Shown: piece after piece, positions 8,365 through 16,066 of the stretch | How positions within the stretch are numbered: the first letter of the stretch is position 1 | Layout of the letters: every line of letters begins with the position of its first letter | From: Ostreiculturibacter nitratireducens | GTDB lineage: Bacteria; Pseudomonadota; Alphaproteobacteria; Rhodobacterales; Rhodobacteraceae | Direction: 5' to 3' | Length of the DNA stretch: 64,000 nucleotides | NCBI RefSeq assembly: GCF_032670585.1 | Contig: NZ_JAVQHL010000002.1 | Span: 124,001 to 188,000 of the forward strand | Made by a program: the position numbers and the translations under genes | The notes under the pieces: generated by a model | Told to the model about the DNA's origin: nothing | Databases searched by the model: none | What the model saw: only the letters and a program-made list of their open reading frames with translations

Positions 8365-9504
8365 TCACCGGCCCGCGCCCGATGATGCCGAATGGCGTTT
8401 CCTGACGATATGTGCGCGCAGGGATTCCGCCGCCAGCCCGGCGACGAGGCCGAAAAGGGCGCCAAGGAAGTAGGTCGCGATCATAGTGGCCCCGATGACC
8501 GGCCGGCAATCCGGGCGGGCATCGAACATTCTCCGGGTCAGCAGCAGGTCGGCGGCAGCGTGGGCAAGAAGCGCACCGACCACGGGCAGCGGGATGGCCG
8601 CGAGCACCTTGACGATGCCGGGACCCGCCGCGGCGGCCGCCACGCAGAAAAGCGCCATGACCAGAGGTGCCACCGAACCGCGCGCGCCGAACCTGTGATG
8701 CGCGGCGATGCCGCCCGCACCGTGGCACATCGGCATGGCGCCAAGCGGCACGAGCGCGAGATTGATGAAACCGCTCGTTGCGGCGAGCCTTCTTTCGCTG
8801 ACGCGCCGCGCGTCCTGCGGGAAGAGCGACCTCGCCAAGGCGGCAGCGACGACCACCGCGTTCAGAAGCGTGAGGGGCAGCTGCGACATGATGCCAGACA
8901 GGACCGCCGGCACGAGCGCGGCGTCAGCAGACCCCGCGACCGCAAGGTCCGGCGGCTGCGATGCCGGAACCAGGAGGAGCGCGCCGAAGACAACCAGAAG
9001 CGCCCAGGGGCCGCGCCGCCAGACGAGCGACAGTCCGAGGATCGCGGCAGCGGGCAGCGCCAGGGTCCAGTCCGACCGCATCATGTTCAGCGCCACCACC
9101 CCGAGGACAAGACCGAGCCCCGCCTGAAGCCCCGTCACCACGGATTGCGGAATCGAGCGCGCTGCCCGGTCGAGCCGGGGCGTTGCCGCGAGTATCAGAA
9201 GGGTCGCGCCGATGATGGCTCCGGCCCAGGCCGCGCCCTCCGCGCTCAGCGCTCCGGCGACGATCATCGCGCCAAGCGCCTTCATCGGCTGAACGGCGAT
9301 CGGAAGCCGGTAGACCAGCGCGACGAGGAGATACCCCGCGGCGAACCCCAGGAAGAGCGGCGTCGGCGCGAAGACGCCCGCGACGAGGACGGCGATCACG
9401 TAGGGCAGGAACGTTCCGAGATCCCCGAAGGCTCCGGATATCTCGCCGGTCAGCGACCGGGCGCGATCGGCGACGGAAGCGGCCCGGGTGGTTCCGTGGC
9501 TCAT
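8365..9504 (-). CDS. MOT1-type molybdate/sulfate-family transporter
   Basis: A 379-residue, about 10-helix membrane protein of the molybdate transporter MOT1 family (SulP relatives). It shows the paired family signatures near the N-terminus (GAFGDLGTFLP and IAVQPMKALG) and in the second half (PMCHGAGGIAAHHRFGARG). The ATG at 9504 is preferred over a TTG 24 bp upstream because GGGGAGG sits 9 bases before it. It is divergent from the tungstate ABC operon, and the inverted repeat at 9625-9670 lies between the two, so both uptake systems may share control. Molybdate or tungstate as substrate follows from family and context. Confidence 0.87.
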   Translation of the reverse strand: MSHGTTRAASVADRARSLTGEISGAFGDLGTFLPYVIAVLVAGVFAPTPLFLGFAAGYLLVALVYRLPIAVQPMKALGAMIVAGALSAEGAAWAGAIIGATLLILAATPRLDRAARSIPQSVVTGLQAGLGLVLGVVALNMMRSDWTLALPAAAILGLSLVWRRGPWALLVVFGALLLVPASQPPDLAVAGSADAALVPAVLSGIMSQLPLTLLNAVVVAAALARSLFPQDARRVSERRLAATSGFINLALVPLGAMPMCHGAGGIAAHHRFGARGSVAPLVMALFCVAAAAAGPGIVKVLAAIPLPVVGALLAHAAADLLLTRRMFDARPDCRPVIGATMIATYFLGALFGLVAGLAAESLRAHIVRKRHSASSGAGR

Positions 9505-9624
9505 TATCTGTCGCCTCCCCGAACTCAAAAGGACTTCCGCGAACAGCCTACAACCGAAGGGAAGTCAGGAAAAGCCGGGCCCTTGGCTGGGTCCACGCTC
9601 ATGGGGTTTCGGAGCTCGCAGCGG

Positions 9625-9670
9625 AAATGCATCAAACCTGGTCGGACATGGGATGGATTTTGATGCATTT
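9625..9670. promoter_or_regulatory. Perfect inverted repeat in the MOT1/tupB divergent promoter (putative oxyanion operator)
   Basis: AAATGCATCAAA at 9625-9636 and its exact reverse complement TTTGATGCATTT at 9659-9670 are separated by 22 bp; each arm contains an ATGCAT core and the cores are 36 bp apart. It lies 37 bp upstream of the tupB GTG and 121 bp upstream of the transporter ATG on the other strand. CGGAAATGCATC of the left arm recurs exactly in front of the nearby regulator gene (13025-13036). Operator function is inferred. Confidence 0.6.
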
Positions 9671-9706
9671 TCATGTATTTTTTCCGAACAGTTGGGAGGA
9701 AATTCG

Positions 9707-10417
9707 GTGTCCGACAGCTTTTTGGGTGTCCTTGGAGAAGCGGTAGGCCTGATTCTGGCCGGGGACCGGGACCTCATGGAGATCATCCTGCTGTCGCTGC
9801 GCGTCACCCTGACGGCGGTATTCCTCGCCTGCCTGATCGGCCTTCCCCTGGGCGCTCTCGTCGGGACGTTCCGCTTTCCCGGCCGCATCGTCGTCACCGT
9901 CATCCTGAACGCGCTGATGGGCCTGCCGCCCGTCGTCGTCGGCCTGCTCGTCTATCTGATGCTCTCGGCGTCCGGTCCGCTCGGGATGCTACGTCTTCTT
10001 TACACGCCGACTGCCATGATCATCGCACAGACGATCCTCGTCACCCCGATCGTGGCGGCGCTGACGAGGCAGGTGATCGAGGACCTGCACCGCGAATACG
10101 CGGAACAGTTCGCGTCCCTCGGCGTCCGGCCCCTCGACCGGGTCGGGGCGCTTCTCTGGGATGCGCGCTACAGCCTACTGACCGTCGCTCTTGCCGGTTT
10201 CGGACGGGCCGTCGCGGAGGTCGGCGCAGTCATCATCGTCGGCGGCAACATCAACCACGTGACCCGCGTGATGACGACGACGATCGCGCTCGAGACATCG
10301 AAGGGCAATCTCCAGCTCGCGCTCGCGCTCGGGGTCGTGCTCCTGACGATAGCCGTTCTGGTGAATGCCTGCGTGATGGCGATCCGCGCTTCTTCCGTCC
10401 GGTCCGCCTATGCGTGA
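9707..10417 (+). CDS. tupB: Tungstate ABC transporter permease TupB
   Basis: A 236-residue inner-membrane permease with five or six helices and the cytoplasmic coupling loop EQFASLGVRPLDRVGALLW typical of ModB/TupB permeases; GRAVAEVGAVIIVGGN is characteristic of the TupB/WtpB branch. The start is a GTG at 9707 with GGGAGG seven bases upstream; upstream residues in the same open frame cross the operator region. It overlaps tupC by 8 bp. It is the channel through which TupA-delivered tungstate enters, energised by TupC. Confidence 0.9.
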   Translation: MSDSFLGVLGEAVGLILAGDRDLMEIILLSLRVTLTAVFLACLIGLPLGALVGTFRFPGRIVVTVILNALMGLPPVVVGLLVYLMLSASGPLGMLRLLYTPTAMIIAQTILVTPIVAALTRQVIEDLHREYAEQFASLGVRPLDRVGALLWDARYSLLTVALAGFGRAVAEVGAVIIVGGNINHVTRVMTTTIALETSKGNLQLALALGVVLLTIAVLVNACVMAIRASSVRSAYA

Positions 10418-11195
10418 CGTGGCTTACGATACGCATGCCGAGATCGCCGCGCCGAGTGCGGCCGGGGGGGAGCCGCTGATGGAGGCCCGGCGGCTCTGCT
10501 TCGACGCTGGAGGCAAGCGCCTGATAGACAACGTCGACGTCGTCATTCGCAAAGGCCGTCGAACCGTGGTCATGGGCGCGAACGGGACGGGGAAAAGCCT
10601 GCTGCTGCGCCTTCTCCACGGTCTCATCCCGCCAAGCGGGGGCGAGGTGCTGTGGCGCGGCGCCCCCCTGGACGGGGCGGCGCGGCGGGCCCAGGCGATG
10701 GTGTTCCAGCGCCCGGTGATGCTGAGACGCTCCGCTCTCGCAAATCTCCGTTTCGCGCTGGCCGTGCGTGGCCTTCAGGGCGCGGAGCGCGCCCGGCGCG
10801 AAGCCGAAGCAATGTCGCGCGCACGGCTCGAGGACCTGGCGCGCCGGCCCGCCCGCGTCCTGTCGGGCGGCGAACAGCAGCGGCTGGCGATGGCCCGCGC
10901 GCTCGCCTGCAAGCCGGACATCCTGTTCCTCGACGAGCCGACCGCAAGCCTCGACCCGGCATCGACGCATGCGATCGAAGCCCTCACCAACGAGGCCCAT
11001 CGGGACGGGGTGACCGTCGTCATGATCACGCACGATCCCCGGCAGGCTCGGCGGCTCGGCGACGACCTGATCTTTCTGCATGACGGGCGGATCGCGGAAA
11101 CCGGCGGTGTTCTGCCAGTGCTCGACAATCCGAAATCCGAGGCGGCGCGGGCATGGCTCGAAGGCCGTCTCTATCTTGGCGGATCCAAATCCTGA
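10410..11195 (+). CDS. tupC: Tungstate ABC transporter ATP-binding protein TupC
   Basis: A 261-residue ABC ATPase. Walker A is GANGTGKS (residues 56-63), the signature is LSGGEQQRLAMARAL, Walker B is ILFLDEPTASLD, and the switch His lies in MITHDPRQA. The start overlaps the end of tupB by 8 bp, and tupA follows after 25 bp. There is no C-terminal molybdate-binding TOBE domain of the ModC kind, which fits a tungstate-type ATPase. It hydrolyses ATP at the inner face of the permease. Confidence 0.9.
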   Translation: MRDVAYDTHAEIAAPSAAGGEPLMEARRLCFDAGGKRLIDNVDVVIRKGRRTVVMGANGTGKSLLLRLLHGLIPPSGGEVLWRGAPLDGAARRAQAMVFQRPVMLRRSALANLRFALAVRGLQGAERARREAEAMSRARLEDLARRPARVLSGGEQQRLAMARALACKPDILFLDEPTASLDPASTHAIEALTNEAHRDGVTVVMITHDPRQARRLGDDLIFLHDGRIAETGGVLPVLDNPKSEAARAWLEGRLYLGGSKS

Positions 11196-11220
11196 AAGTC
11201 TGAAAAACAAGGAGATAGAT

Positions 11221-12048
11221 GTGATCAGACGTGGTTTTCTGAGCCTTGCCGCGACGGCGCTCGTCGCGCTTGGCCTGTCCGGCCCGGGTTACGCGCAGGA
11301 CAGGTTCATCGTGGTCCAGTCCACGACCTCGACCCAGAACTCGGGCCTGTTCGACTACATCCTGCCGATCTTCCAGGACAAGACCGGGATCGAGGTGCGC
11401 GTGGTCGCGGTCGGCACCGGTCAGGCCATCCAGAACGCCGCCAATGGCGACGGTGACGTTCTCTTCGTTCACGCCAGGGCGGCCGAGGAAAAGTTCGTTG
11501 CGGACGGCGACGGCGTCGAGCGTTTCGACGTCATGTACAACGACTTCGTCATCGTGGGCCCGCCCTCCGATCCCGCAGGTGTCGCGGGGTCGTCCGACGC
11601 CGTGGCCGCGCTGACCAGGATCGCCGAGGCACAGGCCCCCTTCGCCTCGCGCGGCGATGACAGCGGCACGCACATCGCCGAACTCGCCCTCTGGAAGGAA
11701 GCGGCCATCGACGTGGCGGCCGCTTCGGGCGACTGGTACCGCGAAACCGGCGCCGGCATGGGTGCGACGCTGACGACCGGCACCGGCATGGGCGCCTACA
11801 TCATGACCGACCGCGCGACCTGGATCTCGTTCGGCGACAAGGGTGACTACCAGATCGTCGTGGAAGGCGACCCGAGGATGTTCAACCAGTACGGCATCAC
11901 CCTCGTGAACCCGGAAAAGCATCCGAACGTGAAGGCCGATCTTGGCCAGGAATTCGTTGACTGGGTCATCTCCCCGGAAGGCCAGGAAGCGATCGCCAGC
12001 TTCCAGATCGACGGCCAGCAACTCTTCTTCCCGAACGCGGGGAACTGA
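11221..12048 (+). CDS. tupA: Tungstate-binding periplasmic protein TupA
   Basis: A 275-residue periplasmic binding protein with an N-terminal signal peptide (cleavage near GYAQ-D, residue 26). The mature protein begins with the TupA hallmark STTSTQNSG (residues 34-42), which contributes serine and threonine contacts to the tetrahedral oxyanion; another such stretch is SRGDDSGTH. The GTG at 11221 has AAGGAG upstream; the longer open frame overlaps tupC. As the last gene of tupBCA it captures tungstate (possibly molybdate) for the TupBC transporter. Gene order B-C-A differs from the more common A-B-C. Confidence 0.92.
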   Translation: MIRRGFLSLAATALVALGLSGPGYAQDRFIVVQSTTSTQNSGLFDYILPIFQDKTGIEVRVVAVGTGQAIQNAANGDGDVLFVHARAAEEKFVADGDGVERFDVMYNDFVIVGPPSDPAGVAGSSDAVAALTRIAEAQAPFASRGDDSGTHIAELALWKEAAIDVAAASGDWYRETGAGMGATLTTGTGMGAYIMTDRATWISFGDKGDYQIVVEGDPRMFNQYGITLVNPEKHPNVKADLGQEFVDWVISPEGQEAIASFQIDGQQLFFPNAGN

Positions 12049-12057
12049 TGCCAAACG

Positions 12058-12086
12058 GGGCGCCGGCCCGATCGTGATCGGCGCCC
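12058..12086. terminator. Hairpin between convergent tupA and regulator genes
   Basis: GGGCGCCG (12058-12065) pairs perfectly with CGGCGCCC (12079-12086) across a 13-base loop. It lies 10 bp after the tupA stop and 11 bp before the end of the regulator gene on the other strand. No T-tract follows, so termination, if any, would be non-canonical. Confidence 0.45.
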
Positions 12087-12096
12087 TCGTCACTTC

Positions 12097-12990
12097 TCAG
12101 GGCGACAGCCACCGGACTTCGCCCATCCCCGACAGGTCGTACCCTCCCATCGCACGGGCTTTTTCGACAAAAGCCTGAGTGCGCGTGAAGGCAAGAAGCT
12201 TCTGAACCGGCTCGGTGAAATAGGCGCGCCGGTCGACGAGCAGGTCAAAACGTTCGGTCACGAGGGGCAGGAAGCCCAGGTGGAACTGGCGCGCCATGGT
12301 TTCGAGCCCCAGCGCCGCATCCGCCTCCCCCGAGGCAACCGCGGCAGCGGCATCGCTTTCCGTGCGGGCATATCCGGCGGCGGCCACGAAATCCTCCGGC
12401 GAGAGACCTTCGCGAGCGAGCAGACGTTCGAACAGCACCGCCGCCCCCGCCCCGGGCTGCCGCATCACCACGCGCTTGCCCTTGAGGTCGGACAAGCACG
12501 CCACCTCGGCCTGAATTGCGGGCGCGAGCACAAGACCGCGCGCCCGTTGTGCCCAGGTCAACAGCACGCTGCCGCGAAGACCACGTCCGGCGACGATTCC
12601 CACGTTCCAGTCGTAGCCGTCCGGGATATGCAGCCCGCAGAGCGCGGCGTCGCCACCGGCGTAGGTTTCCAGGCCATTCCCGCTGCCGTCCAGCAGCGTC
12701 GCCAGCCCGCAGCCCGATTCCCGCACCGCCCAGTCGAGCAGTGGATCGTGCGACCCCGTCAGAACGGCCGGGCGTTCGCCCGTGTCATTGCCCGCGGTGC
12801 CCTCGATCCACTGGACGATCTCGGCCCGCGGGAACAGCAGCTTGCCGATGATCCGGCGGTGCGGAATCTCGCCCGCGGCAATGAGGTCATAGACCTTGCG
12901 CTCCTTCACTCGCAGAAGATCCGCGACCTCCTTCGTCGTCAGGTAGGTCGGCTCCGTCGATGTCATGTCTTCAGGGTGCTCATGCGGCAT
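12097..12990 (-). CDS. Helix-turn-helix (excisionase-type) regulator with PBP-like ligand domain
   Basis: A 297-residue protein. Residues about 15-65 form an excisionase-type winged helix (YLTTKEVADLLRVKERKVYDL, then IIGKLLFPRAEIVQWIEG). The remaining 220 residues resemble the soluble periplasmic-binding-protein-like domain (PBP_like) found beside molybdate and tungstate transport genes. No signal peptide is present, so the domain would sense ligand in the cytoplasm. It converges on tupA. ATG at 12990 is chosen; an internal ATG at 12966 is possible and an upstream ATG at 13035 overlaps the promoter box. It probably controls tupBCA and the MOT1 gene in response to tungstate or molybdate; this is inferred from context. 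The HTH family name does not imply a mobile element. Confidence 0.8.
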   Translation of the reverse strand: MPHEHPEDMTSTEPTYLTTKEVADLLRVKERKVYDLIAAGEIPHRRIIGKLLFPRAEIVQWIEGTAGNDTGERPAVLTGSHDPLLDWAVRESGCGLATLLDGSGNGLETYAGGDAALCGLHIPDGYDWNVGIVAGRGLRGSVLLTWAQRARGLVLAPAIQAEVACLSDLKGKRVVMRQPGAGAAVLFERLLAREGLSPEDFVAAAGYARTESDAAAAVASGEADAALGLETMARQFHLGFLPLVTERFDLLVDRRAYFTEPVQKLLAFTRTQAFVEKARAMGGYDLSGMGEVRWLSP

Positions 12991-12999
12991 GGTGCACAG

Positions 13000-13036
13000 A
13001 GTATATAGGCATTCGGCAGGCGGTCGGAAATGCATC
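13000..13036 (-). promoter_or_regulatory. Regulator promoter with repeat of the tup operator half-site
   Basis: CGGAAATGCATC at 13025-13036 is identical to 9622-9633 in the left arm of the tup inverted repeat. On the minus strand a TATACT (13005-13000) lies 7-10 bp before the putative start ATG at 12990, so the transcript could be nearly leaderless. The ATGCAT core then falls close to the -35 position, which fits autoregulation. No clear second arm is present here. All function is inferred. Confidence 0.45.
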
Positions 13037-13258
13037 CGGCGAAGGCCGGTTCAAAAGCGTCACGCGGAATGAGGCTGATACATCCTCTCGCGCCTTGCGG
13101 CAGCGAACGGACGCTTCTCGAAAGGGCGGTCAAGGACCTGAGGTCATGGACAAATTCCTGCGCGCCGATGCCCCTGTTGGCCGCGCCATATCACCCGGCA
13201 TTTCCGGATCGGCACTCGGAACCGGCCAGCGTTGCACGATATCCCATCTGCGAAACGC

Positions 13259-13291
13259 AAAAGGCCCAGGCGTTTCCGCCTGGGCCTTTTT
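13259..13291 (-). terminator. Rho-independent terminator of the tRNA-Lys gene
   Basis: AAAAGGCCCAGGCG (13259-13272) and its complement (13277-13290) enclose a 4-base loop, giving a 14-bp stem with a T-run on both strands. It begins 7 bp beyond the 3' end of the minus-strand tRNA. Confidence 0.85.
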
Positions 13292-13297
13292 GGGTGG

Positions 13298-13373
13298 TGG
13301 TGAGCCCGACAGGATTCGAACCTGTGACCCACTGATTAAAAGTCAGTTGCTCTACCAACTGAGCTACGGGCCC
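13298..13373 (-). tRNA. tRNA-Lys (anticodon UUU)
   Basis: A 76-nt tRNA with encoded CCA. The acceptor GGGCCCG pairs with CGGGCTC, with one G-T pair; the D-arm AGCTCAGTTGGTAGAGC, the anticodon loop CTTTTAA (anticodon TTT) and the T-arm with GGTTCGAATCC are all canonical. It is followed by a strong terminator and lies 73 bp after the GT39 gene on the same strand. Confidence 0.97.
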
Positions 13374-13446
13374 ACACGCGGGCTCCGTCTAGGGAAACTC
13401 CCTTGGCGGGTCAAGGGCTAAAACGCATGTCTTCTGAAGAGATCGC

Positions 13447-14901
13447 TCAGTCGGCCTTCCAGCAGTCCGGCGGCACGAGGAACAGTTGGATGGTTCGCCG
13501 CTGATACGCCCCGGGGCCGCCGGTCATCGCGGGGAGAGGGCGCGCCTCGCCGGCGCAGGGAAGCGCCCTGTCCCTCAGCCCCGCAACAAGGACCGGACCC
13601 GCATTTTCGCCGGAATAGGGATGTTTCTGCGCATAGTGATGCGGGGGCGGCCCATCCTCCGGCCAGGCGAATACGGGAAGCGCCGCGTCCCGGCCCGTGT
13701 AGAAGAGGTCGGCGAGGATGTCCCGGTCGTCCGAGACGATTGCTGCGGCCCCCGACTCGCGCGCCACGGCGAAGAGAGCATCGCTCAGCTCGGCCCGGCC
13801 CAGATACCGCTTGAGGAGGAGATCGTCCCCCGCGCGCAGCCGGTCCGCGAAGACGGCCGCGACCGGCAGGACGAGGCATATGACGCCGTTGACCACGTAC
13901 GAGGCCGCGAGCCAGCGCGGGCGCCGCATGAGCCAGGGCACGACCGCCAGCGTGCCTGCAAGGTAGGCGGCGGCGGCCCAGTTGGCGTAGGCTTTCGAAA
14001 GAACGGCCTGCGCTGACACGAGGCCGATTATCGGCAGGGAGAGAACGAGGAGGATGGCGGGAACCCGCCGCGCGCCGCCGCGCGCCCGGACGACCGCCAG
14101 CAGGGCAAACGCGCCGAACAGGATCGGGCCGAAGACCGCGAACTGGGCACCGAGGAACTCCGCGAGACCCGCGAAGTTCAGCCCTGCGCCCTCGCGGACC
14201 CAGCCGATGTTGTCCGCGGTATGCGTGACGGTCGAGAAACCGTTCCACACGTTCCAGGCAACGTTGGGGGCGATGGTCAGGCCGAAGGCGAGAAGAATCA
14301 GCGCGGCATCGCCAGGGCGCGGCCGCACCGATGGCCAGATGACCGCCGCGACCGCCGTGAGCCCGAGGTAATAGACCGCCGCGTATTTCGCGAGGAATGC
14401 GAGCCCGAGTGCGATCCCGGCGCCGAGCGGCAGGGCAGATGAACGCGTACCGGCATCTTCCTCGACGAGACGCCAGTAGAGAAGAAGCGCCAGCGCGAGG
14501 AACGGGAACATGATCGTGTCGGTCGAGATCAGGAGGCTACCGACCGCCACCATCGGCAGCGTCACGAAGGCCGCGGCGACGGCGATAGCCTCCGCCCGTC
14601 CGTAGATCCGCGCCGCGATGGCGCCAAGGAACATCGCCGTCGCCGCATGGAATAGGGGCGCGGGAAGCCGGACCCAGAACGGCGTGTCGCTGCCCGCGAT
14701 CTCTGTCGCGGCCCGGATCACCCAGGCGATCAGCGGTGGCTTCGAATAGTAGCCGAAGGCAAGCTCCTGCCCCCAGAACCAGTATTGCGCCTCGTCCACG
14801 AAGAGGTCGGTCCGGTTGAAGGCAAGGAGCAGGACGCGCAGCGCCGTGACCCCGGCGACGATCCCGAAGGCGGGAAGGATCCAGCCGCGCGGCTCAGCCA
14901 C
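13447..14901 (-). CDS. GT39-family polyprenol-dependent glycosyltransferase (ArnT/PMT-like)
   Basis: A 484-residue polytopic membrane protein with about 10-12 helices. The catalytic-type acidic motif VDEAQYWFWG (Asp36, Glu37) lies in the first periplasmic loop, followed by YYSKPPLIAW, as in ArnT and other GT39 enzymes that move a sugar from a lipid carrier to lipid A or another periplasmic acceptor. It overlaps the LABN gene upstream by 8 bp, and the GT2 gene upstream of that makes the probable polyprenyl-phosphate-sugar donor. The three form one operon. Sugar and acceptor are not visible from sequence. Confidence 0.87.
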   Translation of the reverse strand: MAEPRGWILPAFGIVAGVTALRVLLLAFNRTDLFVDEAQYWFWGQELAFGYYSKPPLIAWVIRAATEIAGSDTPFWVRLPAPLFHAATAMFLGAIAARIYGRAEAIAVAAAFVTLPMVAVGSLLISTDTIMFPFLALALLLYWRLVEEDAGTRSSALPLGAGIALGLAFLAKYAAVYYLGLTAVAAVIWPSVRPRPGDAALILLAFGLTIAPNVAWNVWNGFSTVTHTADNIGWVREGAGLNFAGLAEFLGAQFAVFGPILFGAFALLAVVRARGGARRVPAILLVLSLPIIGLVSAQAVLSKAYANWAAAAYLAGTLAVVPWLMRRPRWLAASYVVNGVICLVLPVAAVFADRLRAGDDLLLKRYLGRAELSDALFAVARESGAAAIVSDDRDILADLFYTGRDAALPVFAWPEDGPPPHHYAQKHPYSGENAGPVLVAGLRDRALPCAGEARPLPAMTGGPGAYQRRTIQLFLVPPDCWKAD

Positions 14902-15199
14902 CGCGACGCTCTGCGAAGATCAGCCAGAGGTTCCGCATGTAGATGAAGACCCCCATCGACTGGCCAAGGATGAAGACCGGATCCTTCCGGTAGATCGCGT
15001 AGCTCAGCAGGATGAGCCCGCCGCCGATCGAGAAATACCAGAAGGCGATCGGCACGACCGATCTGCGCGCGCGCTCCGAGGCGAGCCACTGGACGAGGAA
15101 CCGCGCGGTGAAGAGGAGTTGGCCGAAAAGCCCGAAGGCGACCCACCAGAACTCTGCCCAGCCCGAGACGCCGAGCCAGGAAAAGGCCGTCTCAATCAT
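14894..15199 (-). CDS. Small membrane protein with lipid-A-biosynthesis N-terminal (LABN) domain
   Basis: A 101-residue protein consisting only of the LABN domain: three helices with GQLLFTARFLVQWLASER and GQSMGVFIYMRNLWLI. The same domain is fused to some lipid A disaccharide synthases and to GT39 partners. It overlaps its neighbours on both sides by 8 bp (GT2 upstream, GT39 downstream), so the stoichiometry is probably coupled. It may help flip the polyprenyl-phosphate sugar in the EmrE-like fashion proposed for ArnE/ArnF; this is an inference. Confidence 0.87.
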   Translation of the reverse strand: MIETAFSWLGVSGWAEFWWVAFGLFGQLLFTARFLVQWLASERARRSVVPIAFWYFSIGGGLILLSYAIYRKDPVFILGQSMGVFIYMRNLWLIFAERRGG

Positions 15200-15917
15200 G
15201 TTCCGCCTCCGGGCGCGTCTTCTTGCGGCGACGGATCAGCCAGGCGACCCCGATGAGGTCGTAGATGCCGACGAGTGCGCGCTTCAGGTTGGAATAGTTC
15301 GACCGGCCCGCGACCCTTTCGCGGTGGCTCACGTCAACGAGCGCGACCTCCCAGCCGTCGCGCTTGAAGAGGGCGGGGAGGTAGCGGTGCATGTGGTCGA
15401 AGTAGGGAAGCGCGAGGAATGCCTCGCGCCGGAAGGCCTTCAGCCCGCAGCCCGTGTCACGCGTGCCGTCCTTCAGAAGCCGCGAGCGCAGCCCGTTGGC
15501 GAAGCGCGAGGCGAGACGGCGCGACAGCGTATCCTTCCGCCCGACACGCTGGCCGGCGACGAGGGCGACCCGGCCCGTCTTGTCCCCGAGGAGGGGGCGG
15601 ACGAGTTTCGGAATCTCGGACGGCGGGTTCTGCCCGTCCCCGTCGAGCGTCGCGCAGATCCGGCCCCTTGCGGCAAGAACGCCGTTGTGAACCGCAGCGC
15701 TCTGCCCGCCCGAGACCGGATGGCGCAGCACGCGCAGGGGCTCGGCCGCGGTCCAGCCGCTGCGGGCGGCTTCGCCCGTGCCGTCGGTCGAGCCGTCATC
15801 GACGACGATGACCTCGAAGTCCGGGAGCGCGCCGGACAGGGCCGCGATCTCGGACAGAAGGCTCGGGGCATTGCCCGCTTCGTTCCGCATCGGGATCACG
15901 ATCGAAAGGTCCGGCAT
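15192..15917 (-). CDS. GT2-family glycosyltransferase (polyprenyl-phosphate sugar synthase, DPM1/ArnC-like)
   Basis: A 241-residue GT-A transferase: IVIPMRNEAGN, the nucleotide-binding VVDDGSTDGT, the DXD-like LDGDGQNPP and the acceptor motif TRDTGCGLKAFRR of dolichol- or undecaprenyl-phosphate mannosyltransferase relatives. No transmembrane pair follows, so it would act at the cytoplasmic face. The start at MPDLSIVIP (15917) matches family N-termini; an in-frame ATG at 15974 would add 19 residues and neither has a strong ribosome site. It heads the operon with the LABN and GT39 genes and probably makes the lipid-linked sugar they use. Confidence 0.87.
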   Translation of the reverse strand: MPDLSIVIPMRNEAGNAPSLLSEIAALSGALPDFEVIVVDDGSTDGTGEAARSGWTAAEPLRVLRHPVSGGQSAAVHNGVLAARGRICATLDGDGQNPPSEIPKLVRPLLGDKTGRVALVAGQRVGRKDTLSRRLASRFANGLRSRLLKDGTRDTGCGLKAFRREAFLALPYFDHMHRYLPALFKRDGWEVALVDVSHRERVAGRSNYSNLKRALVGIYDLIGVAWLIRRRKKTRPEAEHD

Positions 15918-16066
15918 TCGGGTATCCGTGAGACGCGCGGCGTGGCTGCGCGGGGCTTGAGTCGCGCGGACCATAGTGCCAACCCCCGCCAGATGGAAAC
16001 CCCCGGCCCGCCCTGCGCGTTCAGGCCCGCTGGATTCGCGCCTTTCCGCCGTATATATGGCGCGCC

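Noticed and set aside
12097..12990. Excisionase-type HTH taken as a sign of a mobile element
   Set aside because: No integrase, att repeat or other phage gene is present; the PBP-like domain and neighbours show it is a transport-locus regulator.
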